26,219 bases of DNA, taken from JBIKWN01 sp044376365 (lineage in GTDB: Bacteria > Bdellovibrionota_C > UBA2361 > JBIKWN01). The notes under the pieces are model-generated. The model did no database searches, had not been told where the DNA came from, and saw only the letters and a program-made list of their open reading frames with translations. The position numbers and the translations under genes were made by a program. Of the stretch, positions 5,883 to 13,231 are shown in pieces. Location: contig JBILLA010000012.1 of assembly GCA_044376365.1 (NCBI GenBank), forward strand, positions 1 through 26,219, in the 5' to 3' direction. Position 1 is the first letter of the stretch. Every line of letters begins with the position of its first letter.

Positions 5883-7739
5883 ATGCAATTCTTACCTATC
5901 AGAGAATTGTCAGAACATATGAAGACCCGACACGTACATCTCAAAACGACAAGCAGCCTTGCTTTATCTTTTATAGTGCTGCTCACTGCAATGACCATGA
6001 TTGCAGGAACGTTGCCCCCTGCTTTCGCTACCCCCCATGACTCTAAAGAAGTCGTCTATGCGAAGGATGGCATTGAAAATCTCGAACAATTTGATGGCAA
6101 AGTCATACGAAATATCACTATTCGCATCACCGATGTTTTTGAAGACCCAAAAGAAAGCATGCTGTTTGAAACAGCAAATGCGCTCAAAGTGAATAGTACT
6201 CAGTGGGTCATTAAGCGCGAGCTTCTCTTTCAAGAGGGAGATATCTTTAGCTCATTCCTTGTGAAGGAAAGCGAGCGAGTATTACGACAGCTGCGCTTTA
6301 CCCGTAACCCAGTCATTATCCCGAAGTTGCAGGGCGATGTTGTTGATATTGAAGTTATTACGCAGGATACCTGGACTCTTATTCCTACTCTAAGCTATTC
6401 CGCAGGTGATGGCTCGGGCTCGAGAAGTATTGGAGTATCTGAGAGCAATATCATGGGGCTTGCAAAGCGAGCTGAATTCCTTGTTGCAGACTCTGAAAAC
6501 AGAAGAACATTTGAAGGTGTCTATGATGATTGGCGTGTCATGGATTCTAGTGTTCGAATGGTATTAGCAGATTTTTATCGCAGCGATGGTAATCGATTTG
6601 TCGGTGTTGTTGAGCGCCCGTTTCGAACCCTACTCGATAAAAATGCATGGTCAGTTGATGCTGACATCTACGACAACGTCGGAAAGCTTTGGGAAGGTGG
6701 TCAAGAGCGGTTTATTTACCGCAGAGATACTGTCGACCTTGGTGCTAAATATAGCTGGAGCTTTGGCCCCCGTGAAGACCAGCAACGAATTTCGGTCGGG
6801 GTTGATTACGAAGATAGCACTTTCAAAATGCCAACGGCGCAAGACTACGAAGACGCCAATGTCGATCCAAATGACGTCGATGAGGATCCAAGCCTCTTGG
6901 CATCAGATCGTACTTATATAGGTCCACGGTTCTCGTTTGAGTCGCTAAAATCCCGCTTTTTACAGATGCGCTATATCGATAGATTCGATCGACCCGATGA
7001 CTATGATCTCGGATCTAATTTTAGCGTCTCTGGAACTCCTGCTATGAAAGCACTTGGCTCAACGCAAGATGCCCTTCTCTTTAATCTCAATCAAATGGCA
7101 GGAAAGAAAATCTCCAACGACTCATTCCTGCGCGGTGAAGTTGGTTTTTCTGGACGTTATATCTACGATAGCTTTGAAAACACGCTCTTTCGAGCAGAGA
7201 GCAAGTATTACAATGTATTAGGAGATCTTACTGCTCGTGATATTTTCCTCGGTAAGCACACTCTCGCGTTCGGCTATTCGCTTGATTATGGGCACAACCT
7301 TGATAAGGACCGAGAATTCTTGCTTGGAGCCGATAATGGTCTACGTGGCTATGATGCTCGAACCTTTACAGGAGATAAGCGGTTTATCCTCAACCTAGAA
7401 GATAGAGTCCATATTGCAGAGGATGTTTTTAAACTGATGAGCTTTGGTGCTGCCGCATTTGTTGATGTGGGTGGCTCTACCTACGATTCGTTTAACAAAC
7501 TCTTTACACAAGACCTCTACGGCGATGCTGGTATCGGCTTACGCTTTGCGTTTCCACGCTCTTCAGGTGGTCGTACGCTACGTATTGATTTCGCTGTACC
7601 ATTCCGAGATGGCTCAGATGGAACCAACGCCTACGAAGTGCGTATGATTTTTGCTGGCGGACAGGTGCTTAATGCTCGTACACGCAGCGAAATGGTTGGC
7701 TTTGAAAAAGCTAACGTAGAAATCGGTAGTGATAAGTAA
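5883..7739 (+). CDS. Omp85/BamA-TamA superfamily outer-membrane protein with one POTRA domain
   Basis: Predicted outer-membrane beta-barrel. A signal peptide is clear (LALSFIVLLTAMTMIAGTLP, then an AFA cleavage site near residue 50); the long stretch before it suggests the real start may be the ATG at 5919 (MKTRHVHLK), since neither start has a strong ribosome-binding site. One POTRA-like unit follows (about 73-162: GKVIRNITIRI, VIKRELLFQEGD, ESERVLRQLRF, VDIEVITQDTWTL). The barrel includes the family motif LGADNGLRGYDARTFTGDKR (about 482-501), matching the LRGY-x-x-x-x-F-x-G signature of surface-antigen D15 barrels. The likely last strand, AYEVRMIFAGG, is followed by roughly 25 more residues, so the protein lacks the usual C-terminal aromatic ending. 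With one POTRA it is not a BamA; transport substrate or insertion role is unknown. Divergent from the acyl-CoA dehydrogenase gene. Confidence 0.88.
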   Translation: MQFLPIRELSEHMKTRHVHLKTTSSLALSFIVLLTAMTMIAGTLPPAFATPHDSKEVVYAKDGIENLEQFDGKVIRNITIRITDVFEDPKESMLFETANALKVNSTQWVIKRELLFQEGDIFSSFLVKESERVLRQLRFTRNPVIIPKLQGDVVDIEVITQDTWTLIPTLSYSAGDGSGSRSIGVSESNIMGLAKRAEFLVADSENRRTFEGVYDDWRVMDSSVRMVLADFYRSDGNRFVGVVERPFRTLLDKNAWSVDADIYDNVGKLWEGGQERFIYRRDTVDLGAKYSWSFGPREDQQRISVGVDYEDSTFKMPTAQDYEDANVDPNDVDEDPSLLASDRTYIGPRFSFESLKSRFLQMRYIDRFDRPDDYDLGSNFSVSGTPAMKALGSTQDALLFNLNQMAGKKISNDSFLRGEVGFSGRYIYDSFENTLFRAESKYYNVLGDLTARDIFLGKHTLAFGYSLDYGHNLDKDREFLLGADNGLRGYDARTFTGDKRFILNLEDRVHIAEDVFKLMSFGAAAFVDVGGSTYDSFNKLFTQDLYGDAGIGLRFAFPRSSGGRTLRIDFAVPFRDGSDGTNAYEVRMIFAGGQVLNARTRSEMVGFEKANVEIGSDK

Positions 7740-7747
7740 GCTCTTCG

Positions 7748-8074
7748 CTAATCCCAGTCTTTGAAGAGATTCTTTTTGATACGCTCAACCTCGTCTGTAT
7801 TCGGTGCTTCTTTGAGCCCAGCAACCATAAGAACTTGGCCAGGATTAACCCGCAAGAAGTCGCAAATCGAAAGAAACGAGAACACGTAGTCATCATCAGG
7901 GCTTAGGAAAAATTCGGTAGCCTTGCGGCGCTCGAACCCCTTTTTCTTCAAATCATTTAGGGCACCAACGAGGATAGCCCGTAAAAGCTCCTTCTCAGGA
8001 TTGGACGGGTCATAAGGCTCACAATCCTCGAACCCCTTGAAATCTATATTGTTTTTTAGTTCTTTTTCACTCAT
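7748..8074 (-). CDS. small acidic hypothetical protein
   Basis: Function not recognised. 108 residues, no membrane segment, strongly charged, with a mainly helical look: LLRAILVGALNDLKK, then KKGFERRKATEFFLSPDDDY, then VFSFLSICDFLRVNPGQVL. The last part resembles, from memory, a family of small delta-proteobacterial proteins that carry a SDD-x-x-x-FSF-x-x-(I/V)C-x-x-L-x-h-(D/N)P pattern; that likeness needs a profile search. Start ATG 8074 has a weak AGCGGT upstream. It ends 8 bp from the convergent Omp85-like gene and is divergent from the small gene at 8241. Confidence 0.7.
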   Translation of the reverse strand: MSEKELKNNIDFKGFEDCEPYDPSNPEKELLRAILVGALNDLKKKGFERRKATEFFLSPDDDYVFSFLSICDFLRVNPGQVLMVAGLKEAPNTDEVERIKKNLFKDWD

Positions 8075-8185
8075 ACCGCTTTAAACTTCCCACAGGGCTA
8101 TCGACACATAAACCCTTGTTCTTTATTAGATGACGACAAAAAATTTTGTGTTTAAGTATTTTTTATTGCGCTCCGACCTACCATG

Positions 8186-8207
8186 TATCGACGAAGGATT
8201 GTCGATA
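8186..8207 (+). repeat. inverted repeat in the 5' region of a small gene
   Basis: TATCGAC (8186-8192) and GTCGATA (8201-8207) form a perfect 7-bp inverted repeat around the 8-base loop GAAGGATT, 21 bp before the strong AAGGAGGG ribosome-binding site of the 8241 gene. It could be an operator or, if transcribed, a leader hairpin. The rest of the 8075-8240 divergent region shows no convincing promoter. Confidence 0.4.
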
Positions 8208-8240
8208 ATCAACAACTTCATACGTGCCAAGGAGGGTCGA

Positions 8241-8447
8241 ATGAAAATAGAGCGTATCTACATACCTGGTGGAACAGTGGATCGTACAGATCCCGAACAT
8301 AGAAAGAATCGCCACGATTTTCGCGACGAAAAAGAGCGTCAATCGTGGAAACAAGAAGAGCATCACGAAGAAGAACAGATCGATGTCATCGATACAGCTG
8401 CAAACCCACTTATGATGGGCAAGAAAAAGATTGATCTTATAGCGTAG
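8241..8447 (+). CDS. 68-residue charged protein with KKKIDLIA C-terminus
   Basis: Not recognised. The ATG at 8241 is chosen over the upstream in-frame ATG at 8130 because AAGGAGGG at 8229-8236 lies 4 bases before it, one of the strongest ribosome-binding sites in the window; the 8130 start has none. The protein begins MKIERIYIPGGTVDRTDPEH, continues with a highly charged Arg/Glu/His region (residues about 20-46) and ends NPLMMGKKKIDLIA. It has no membrane segment or signal and is probably largely disordered or helical. The end resembles that of the protein at 1861-2214 (KKKK, then LDLVA). It is single, flanked by a divergent hypothetical gene and convergent with the histidine kinase gene. Confidence 0.68.
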   Translation: MKIERIYIPGGTVDRTDPEHRKNRHDFRDEKERQSWKQEEHHEEEQIDVIDTAANPLMMGKKKIDLIA

Positions 8448-8451
8448 AGCT

Positions 8452-8471
8452 CAACATAAAGTTGGATGTTG
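8452..8471. terminator. weak inverted repeat between convergent genes
   Basis: CAACAT (8452-8457) and ATGTTG (8466-8471) form a 6-bp stem with an 8-base loop between the stop at 8447 and the histidine kinase stop at 8489. The position suits a two-way terminator, but no T-run follows on either strand. Confidence 0.25.
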
Positions 8472-8488
8472 TGACAGACTCTTCGTGC

Positions 8489-10168
8489 TTAATGCACAAG
8501 ATGATCGTGCGGTTGATCAAGCGAAAGCCTTGCAACCTCTTGGAATACCAGCTCTAAAGAACATGGCTTGGCAAGAAATCTGTCAACGCCTTGCTTGAGC
8601 TGTTCTTCTATAGAGAAATTAAAAGCGTCTCTGCTTAAATAGAGCAGCGGGAGTGAAACTGCTTGCAGCTTCTTTCGAATGGATTGAAACGTATCATCAG
8701 GGAAGAGTTTTCGAAATGATTCATCGATAACAACCACTCGTGGCTGCGTTAATCCAGTGGCATCAAGTGTCTTTTGATGCCAAATAACGAGGCACCCTTT
8801 TCTTTTAAGATACGAAACAAGTAGTTCATTCTCCGGACTAACCGAGCCAAGAAAACTAACTGAGGTATCATTTGGCAATACGACAACGTGACGTTGGTTA
8901 TCTTCGAACACTTTATGATGAGTAGATTCCTGCAGGACTTCTGGGAACACTACCGTAAAAACAGTGCCGAGGCCAAGTTTAGATGTAAACTCAATAGTTC
9001 CACCATTCATCTCAACAAGTTTTTTAGACAGTGGCATACCGAGCCCTGCTCCCGTTTGATCTGCTGCATATCCATGAGTGATTCGATCAAATGGGCTAAA
9101 GACCTTTGAATAGTCATCGTGAGCTATGCCGCAACCATTATCTTTCACCGCAATCTGAATATGACCATCAACTCTATCAGCGATTACTTCAATCGTTCCA
9201 CCTTCAGGTGTGTATTTCACTGCATTGGTTAAAATATTGATAAAAATCTGCCGAAAATGACGTCTGTCACAGTGAAGCTCTGCATCAAGTTCGGTATGAA
9301 CAAGCAGTGATTGTTTCTTGGAATTCGCTTGTACCTGTACAACCTGTACAAGCTCTTTGAGCATCTCTGAGACAGCGAGCGGCATACGCTGTGGCACAAT
9401 TTTTCCTGCTTCAACTCGTGCATAATCAAGCACATCATTGAGAAGGTCAAGCAAATGCTCTCCGTTGGTAAGTACCATTTTCAGTAACTCTTGCTGCTCT
9501 TCAGTAATGGCTCCGACCATCCCATCTTTGACAACTTCAACACCGTTAAGCATCACACCGAGTGGTCCTCGAAGCTCATGACTAAGCCCTGCAAGGAATC
9601 CAGTTTTTGCTTTTAGAGAATCATCTTGCAATCTGCGTATGCGTTGAATCTCAGCTATGAAGTTAGAATTCACAATAGTTAAATTTGCATACTGAGCATA
9701 CATCTTTAGTGAACGCTCCTGATTCGGAGTGGGAGCTTTTCGAAAACTTGCACGAATCACACCAACTGCTTCACCTGCGAAGTGAAGCCTCTCGACAAGG
9801 GTAACCATACCGCTCTGTGATACCTGACCTGAATCTCCGCCAAGCATCTCGTCAATCGGATCGCTAAAGGGAGTTCCCGCTACAAGCGACTGGCGATACA
9901 TCTTTGAATCTTTGTCATAGAGACAGATCTCGACACCAACTGCCTGCAGAGAAAGCCGAGCCTCAGATGCTAATTCACGAAGAATCTCGAGTCGTTGTTT
10001 ACTGGAGGTGACAGGTTGATTGAGGAGCCGCAACATCCGCTTCGAGGGACCTTCATGAGTGGGTGTACCGTGCACCAAAAGCGAGAGCCGCTCACGAATC
10101 ACGACAGGCAAAGAGCGTGCCTTTTGTAAGATTAATTTCCACACCACACAGACGCTATCGGCATCCAT
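8489..10168 (-). CDS. sensor histidine kinase with GAF-like N-domain and degenerate receiver tail
   Basis: Two-component sensor kinase of 559 residues without membrane segments, so probably cytoplasmic. Residues about 55-165 look like a GAF-type sensor (ILRELASEARLSLQAVGVEI, ERLHFAGEAVGVIRASF). A linker leads to the HisKA domain with His197 in GLSHELRGPLGVM, then the HATPase domain: N-box FINILTNAVKYTPEGG (309-324), G1 DNGCGI (343-348), G2 GAGLGMPLSKKL (373-384). The last 130 residues resemble a response-regulator receiver: VVVIDESF (Asp482 at the phosphoacceptor strand), LYLSRDAF, and FLAKPCS with Lys534. The acidic pair expected after the first strand reads VVVLPNDTS, so it is likely altered or inactive. 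ATG 10168 lies 9 bp after the dapB stop, making it the last gene of the 17-kb run. No separate response regulator is adjacent, so partner and signal are unknown. Confidence 0.9.
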   Translation of the reverse strand: MDADSVCVVWKLILQKARSLPVVIRERLSLLVHGTPTHEGPSKRMLRLLNQPVTSSKQRLEILRELASEARLSLQAVGVEICLYDKDSKMYRQSLVAGTPFSDPIDEMLGGDSGQVSQSGMVTLVERLHFAGEAVGVIRASFRKAPTPNQERSLKMYAQYANLTIVNSNFIAEIQRIRRLQDDSLKAKTGFLAGLSHELRGPLGVMLNGVEVVKDGMVGAITEEQQELLKMVLTNGEHLLDLLNDVLDYARVEAGKIVPQRMPLAVSEMLKELVQVVQVQANSKKQSLLVHTELDAELHCDRRHFRQIFINILTNAVKYTPEGGTIEVIADRVDGHIQIAVKDNGCGIAHDDYSKVFSPFDRITHGYAADQTGAGLGMPLSKKLVEMNGGTIEFTSKLGLGTVFTVVFPEVLQESTHHKVFEDNQRHVVVLPNDTSVSFLGSVSPENELLVSYLKRKGCLVIWHQKTLDATGLTQPRVVVIDESFRKLFPDDTFQSIRKKLQAVSLPLLYLSRDAFNFSIEEQLKQGVDRFLAKPCSLELVFQEVARLSLDQPHDHLVH

Positions 10169-10177
10169 GGACTATGG

Positions 10178-10963
10178 CTAAACCGTTAAAAAATTACGGT
10201 TTACCGTATAGTAGCCATGGGGTTTGGTCATGAGTATTCGCCCAAGCGAAAGAGCGCCGCGGGCAAAAATAGACCTATCCCATGCGCGATGGGTCAGTTC
10301 AAGGCGCTCCCCTTTCCCTATAAAAAAGACAGTATGTTCACCGACGACCGTTCCTCCACGAATAGCGGTAACGCCAAGAGAGTCCTGTGAGCGTGGAGCA
10401 TGAAGAGGGCTTCGGTCATGCACAATGCGAAGCGAACTATCCTGAGAACGAATCGCATCGGCAAGCAACATTGCAGTTCCTGAAGGAGCATCTTTTTTTA
10501 AGTTATGGTGAATTTCACTAATCTCGATGTCGAAATCCTCACCAAGCATCAAACGTGCACTCTTGCAGAGCTCTACGAGAGCAAGTACTCCAACTGAAGT
10601 GTTGGGAGCTCTGAGTAATGGAAATGCTCCATGGGCGCAGTCACTGAGAGTCTTTAGCTCTTCTGGAGTAAACCCAGTAGTTGCAACAAGCAGCGGCACT
10701 CCGCGTGCGTGGCAGTATGTTGCAACATGCAGCGTAGCACTCGGCACTGAAAAATCGATAACTAGGCTTAGCGGTTGCTCTGCTTGTTGCAGCTCATCAA
10801 GAAGCACTTGGGGCACGACTTTTCCAGAGGGACATACAATAGGAGACTCTTTTTTCGTACGAACTATCGCTATGGGATCAAACTCGCCAGCAAGCTCATC
10901 AAAGAGCGCTAAAAGATGCCCACCTGTCCTTCCTGTTAACCCTTGAATACCTATCGTTTTCAT
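10178..10963 (-). CDS. dapB: 4-hydroxy-tetrahydrodipicolinate reductase
   Basis: Second enzyme of the DAP/lysine branch, reducing the DapA product with NAD(P)H in the cytoplasm. The 261-residue protein has the nucleotide-binding GIQGLTGRTGG at the N-terminus, LVIDFSVPSATL, the VATTGFTPEEL region, and the catalytic and substrate segment SEIHHNLKKDAPSGTA with the His-His pair and Lys. The ATG at 10963 follows the dapA stop by one base (TAAAATG), indicating translational coupling; the frame stays open a further 35 codons upstream, but those residues are the dapA 3' end in another frame. The last codons and stop are part of a 7-bp hairpin (10180-10202). Length and motifs are normal for the family. 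Confidence 0.96.
   Translation of the reverse strand: MKTIGIQGLTGRTGGHLLALFDELAGEFDPIAIVRTKKESPIVCPSGKVVPQVLLDELQQAEQPLSLVIDFSVPSATLHVATYCHARGVPLLVATTGFTPEELKTLSDCAHGAFPLLRAPNTSVGVLALVELCKSARLMLGEDFDIEISEIHHNLKKDAPSGTAMLLADAIRSQDSSLRIVHDRSPLHAPRSQDSLGVTAIRGGTVVGEHTVFFIGKGERLELTHRAWDRSIFARGALSLGRILMTKPHGYYTVNRNFLTV
10180..10202 (-). repeat. hairpin at the dapB stop codon
   Basis: On the minus strand AAACCGT and ACGGTTT form a 7-bp stem with a 9-base loop that includes six T. It holds the final dapB codons and the first base of its stop, 12 bases before the histidine kinase start. The T-run is in the loop rather than after the stem, so it is not a standard terminator in this direction; it may affect translation of the next gene. 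Confidence 0.35.
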
Positions 10964-10964
10964 T

Positions 10965-11849
10965 TTATGCCAACGCTTTCTGAACTTTTTCGACCGTTGC
11001 AGCTTCAGCTGGCACAAGAGGCAAGCGTACTGCATCAGAAGCAATAACGCCCTGGAGCTTAAGCGCAACTTTTACAGGAATTGGATTGGTCTCTGTAAAA
11101 AGAGCACGAATCAGTGGCAAGAGCGAAGCCTGAATTCTCTTGCCAGTTGCAAAATCACCGCGAAGGTTCGCTTCACAGAGCTCTGCAAACTGCTTAGGAG
11201 CTGCATTCTGAGATGCACTAATCACACCATGCCCTCCAGAAGCCATCATAGCATGCACAAGAGAATCCTCACCCGAAAGAACAGCAATACTGTCTTCAAC
11301 AAGAGCAAGCAGATCCAAAACCTGATCCATGGAACCAGAAGACTCTTTTACGCCGATAATAAGCCCTTCTTTTGCAAGTGCATGAATCGTTTGTGGTGTT
11401 ACATTTAAGGCAGCACGTCCTGGAATATTATAGGCAATCAATGGAAGGCCTGAGCTTCGCTTGATAGCTCGAAAGTGCTCGATAACTCCTCGCTGTGGAG
11501 GTTTATTATAGGGAGGTGTCACCACTAAGGTGGCATGAACGCCAAGCTCTCTATGCATCGCAGCCAACTCAACTGCAACAGCAGTACTGCTTGTGCCGAT
11601 TCCAGCAATCACTGGTTTTTCATCATTTGAAAACTGCACAACAAACTCTATCGCACGACGATACTCGTCTGGTGATAGAGTTGCTGATTCACCTGTGGAG
11701 CCACAAACGACATAACCTGTTACGCCAGCTTTCTTTTGTACCTCTAAAAGATTAGCAAAAGAATCAAAATCAATTCGTGTCGTATCAGCCGTAAATGGTG
11801 TAACAAGCGCGGGAAATGAACCAAAAAGATCGGTGCGAGTTATTGCCAT
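10965..11849 (-). CDS. dapA: 4-hydroxy-tetrahydrodipicolinate synthase
   Basis: Condenses pyruvate with aspartate semialdehyde, the entry step to diaminopimelate and lysine. The 294-residue TIM-barrel protein shows PALVTPF (13-19), CGSTGESATLS with the Thr-Gly-Glu pocket (49-59), TPPYNKPPQRG (111-121), catalytic Tyr140 in IAYNIPGR and Schiff-base Lys168 in GVKESSG. Length matches the family. The ATG at 11849 lies inside the end of dapF (10-bp overlap, ATATGGCAATAA), with GGAG about 9 bases upstream, so it is translated in step with dapF. It is one base from dapB. Confidence 0.97.
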   Translation of the reverse strand: MAITRTDLFGSFPALVTPFTADTTRIDFDSFANLLEVQKKAGVTGYVVCGSTGESATLSPDEYRRAIEFVVQFSNDEKPVIAGIGTSSTAVAVELAAMHRELGVHATLVVTPPYNKPPQRGVIEHFRAIKRSSGLPLIAYNIPGRAALNVTPQTIHALAKEGLIIGVKESSGSMDQVLDLLALVEDSIAVLSGEDSLVHAMMASGGHGVISASQNAAPKQFAELCEANLRGDFATGKRIQASLLPLIRALFTETNPIPVKVALKLQGVIASDAVRLPLVPAEAATVEKVQKALA

Positions 11850-12649
11850 ATATAGTCTCCAGTAAAAATTTCAACAGCAGGGCCTGTCATGTAAATCTCT
11901 TGCGAGGTGACCTCAATTGAGAGTTCACCGCCAGGGAGCTTGATCGTACTTTTTGGAAGCAGATTTTGAAACTGGCATAATGCTGCAGCAGTTGCGCAGG
12001 CCCCTGTTCCACACGCAAGAGTACGACCTGCGCCCCGCTCCCATACCATAACTTCCACGTAATCAGGACGATGCATCTTAACAAATTCAATGTTAGAACG
12101 TTGTGGAAAGCGTTGATGATGCTCAAGTCGTGAACCGAACGTACAAAGCTCTTGCTCAGTAGGCAGCGTTTGAACTGGGATAATAAAGTGAGGATTTGGA
12201 ATTTCTACTGGATAGCCCTGAAAGGACACACCTGCAAGATCTATCGTTTCTAGTGCACCAACACTCGCAGAGCCCATCGCAACAGTAATGAGCATGCCCC
12301 CTGCGTCAGTTGAAGATGAAAGCGATACAAGACGTCCCTCAACACGACAGGTAAGAGAAGGCGCTTTCTTGAGGTAGCGGTTGATATAGCCATAAACGCA
12401 CCGAATACCATTGCCACACATCCCCATTGGGGTGCCATCTGGATTAAACATCCATACATCAAAGATACCGTCATCCGATGGCTTATCTGCAATAACCATA
12501 AGGCCATCTGCACCGACACCAAAATGAGTTTCACAGATTGCTCTGATGAATTCAGGAGTTAATGAAGTGACGAAAGAACGTTTCGCATGAAAGAGGACGA
12601 AATGATTTCCAAGACCGTGCCACTTTGCAAAGCGGATCGTTTCGGTCAC
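11840..12649 (-). CDS. dapF: diaminopimelate epimerase
   Basis: Converts LL- to meso-diaminopimelate, used for murein cross-links and lysine. PLP-independent two-Cys racemase: Cys78 in MCGNGIRC and Cys213 in LACGTGACATA are the acid/base pair. The N-terminal KWHGLGNHFV and GVGADGLMVI also fit the family. 269 residues, normal length. The start is GTG 12649, overlapping the lipoprotein stop in GTGA, a translational coupling arrangement. The order lipoprotein-dapF-dapA-dapB keeps successive lysine-branch genes together; lysA and the aminotransferase step are not in the window. Confidence 0.96.
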   Translation of the reverse strand: MTETIRFAKWHGLGNHFVLFHAKRSFVTSLTPEFIRAICETHFGVGADGLMVIADKPSDDGIFDVWMFNPDGTPMGMCGNGIRCVYGYINRYLKKAPSLTCRVEGRLVSLSSSTDAGGMLITVAMGSASVGALETIDLAGVSFQGYPVEIPNPHFIIPVQTLPTEQELCTFGSRLEHHQRFPQRSNIEFVKMHRPDYVEVMVWERGAGRTLACGTGACATAAALCQFQNLLPKSTIKLPGGELSIEVTSQEIYMTGPAVEIFTGDYIWQ

Positions 12650-13221
12650 GAGCGATTCTCTCTTCCTTGTGAAACAACAGCAACTGTACGGGTATTGGTA
12701 TCATTGGTTACCTGAACAATTTTTTCGAAGTCACCATCACCACCTTCATTATTGACTGCAAAGACACGGTAGAATGAAATGCCCTGTGGAATCTTTTTAA
12801 TTGTATAACTATAAGTCTTTAAAGAATCATCCAGCTTAACCTTACGAACAACATCTCCTCGCTCAAGGGCGTCTTGCTGTTGCTTGCGAAGGGCGTCGTA
12901 GTAGGTATCTGGAATAAAAGCGACCTGTTCATACCGACGCTCAATCCGAGCATCAGAAAGGGTTGATCCAGCACCACCCTGTGATGATTCGATTTGATAC
13001 CCCTCAAGCTCTTTTAGTTTCTTACCTCGCTTATCTGAGCTAGGACCAACCCATGTAAGCGTGACAGAGTTATCAGTGTTATAGACCGCTGTAAGAGTCT
13101 CAACGGATTGAGGCACTAATACTTCAGGGGACACTGGAGGAAGATATCGACCGCAGCCGGCTAGTGCTGAAAAAGATATAACAAGTGAGGTTGCAATGAC
13201 GTACCGAAGAAACGACACCAT
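12646..13221 (-). CDS. lipoprotein with fibronectin type III-like domain, at the LptM/YifL gene position
   Basis: Predicted outer-membrane lipoprotein of 191 residues. A signal peptide (VIATSLVISFSALAGC) ends in a clear lipobox with Cys23; Gly follows the Cys, so sorting to the outer membrane is expected by the enteric rule. The mature start GCGRYLPPVSPE is Pro-rich and recalls the GCGxKGPLYxPP start of LptM (YifL), the small lipoprotein encoded next to dapF in many proteobacteria, here without KGP. Next comes a domain with fibronectin type III features: PQSVETLTAVY, SVTLTWVGPSSD, LEGYQIESS, then SFYRVFAVNNEGGDG. ATG 13221 is chosen (GAGG 5 bases upstream) rather than the longer TTG or other starts upstream. 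It follows rpoD by 10 bp and overlaps dapF by four bases. Role unknown; a link to LPS-transport assembly is only suggested by position. Confidence 0.82.
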   Translation of the reverse strand: MVSFLRYVIATSLVISFSALAGCGRYLPPVSPEVLVPQSVETLTAVYNTDNSVTLTWVGPSSDKRGKKLKELEGYQIESSQGGAGSTLSDARIERRYEQVAFIPDTYYDALRKQQQDALERGDVVRKVKLDDSLKTYSYTIKKIPQGISFYRVFAVNNEGGDGDFEKIVQVTNDTNTRTVAVVSQGRENRS

Positions 13222-13231
13222 AGAGCCTCGC

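Noticed and set aside
10964..11068. Longer dapB start at 11068
   Set aside because: The extra residues do not fit the family and come from the dapA 3' end; ATG 10963 begins with the nucleotide-binding motif at the usual place.
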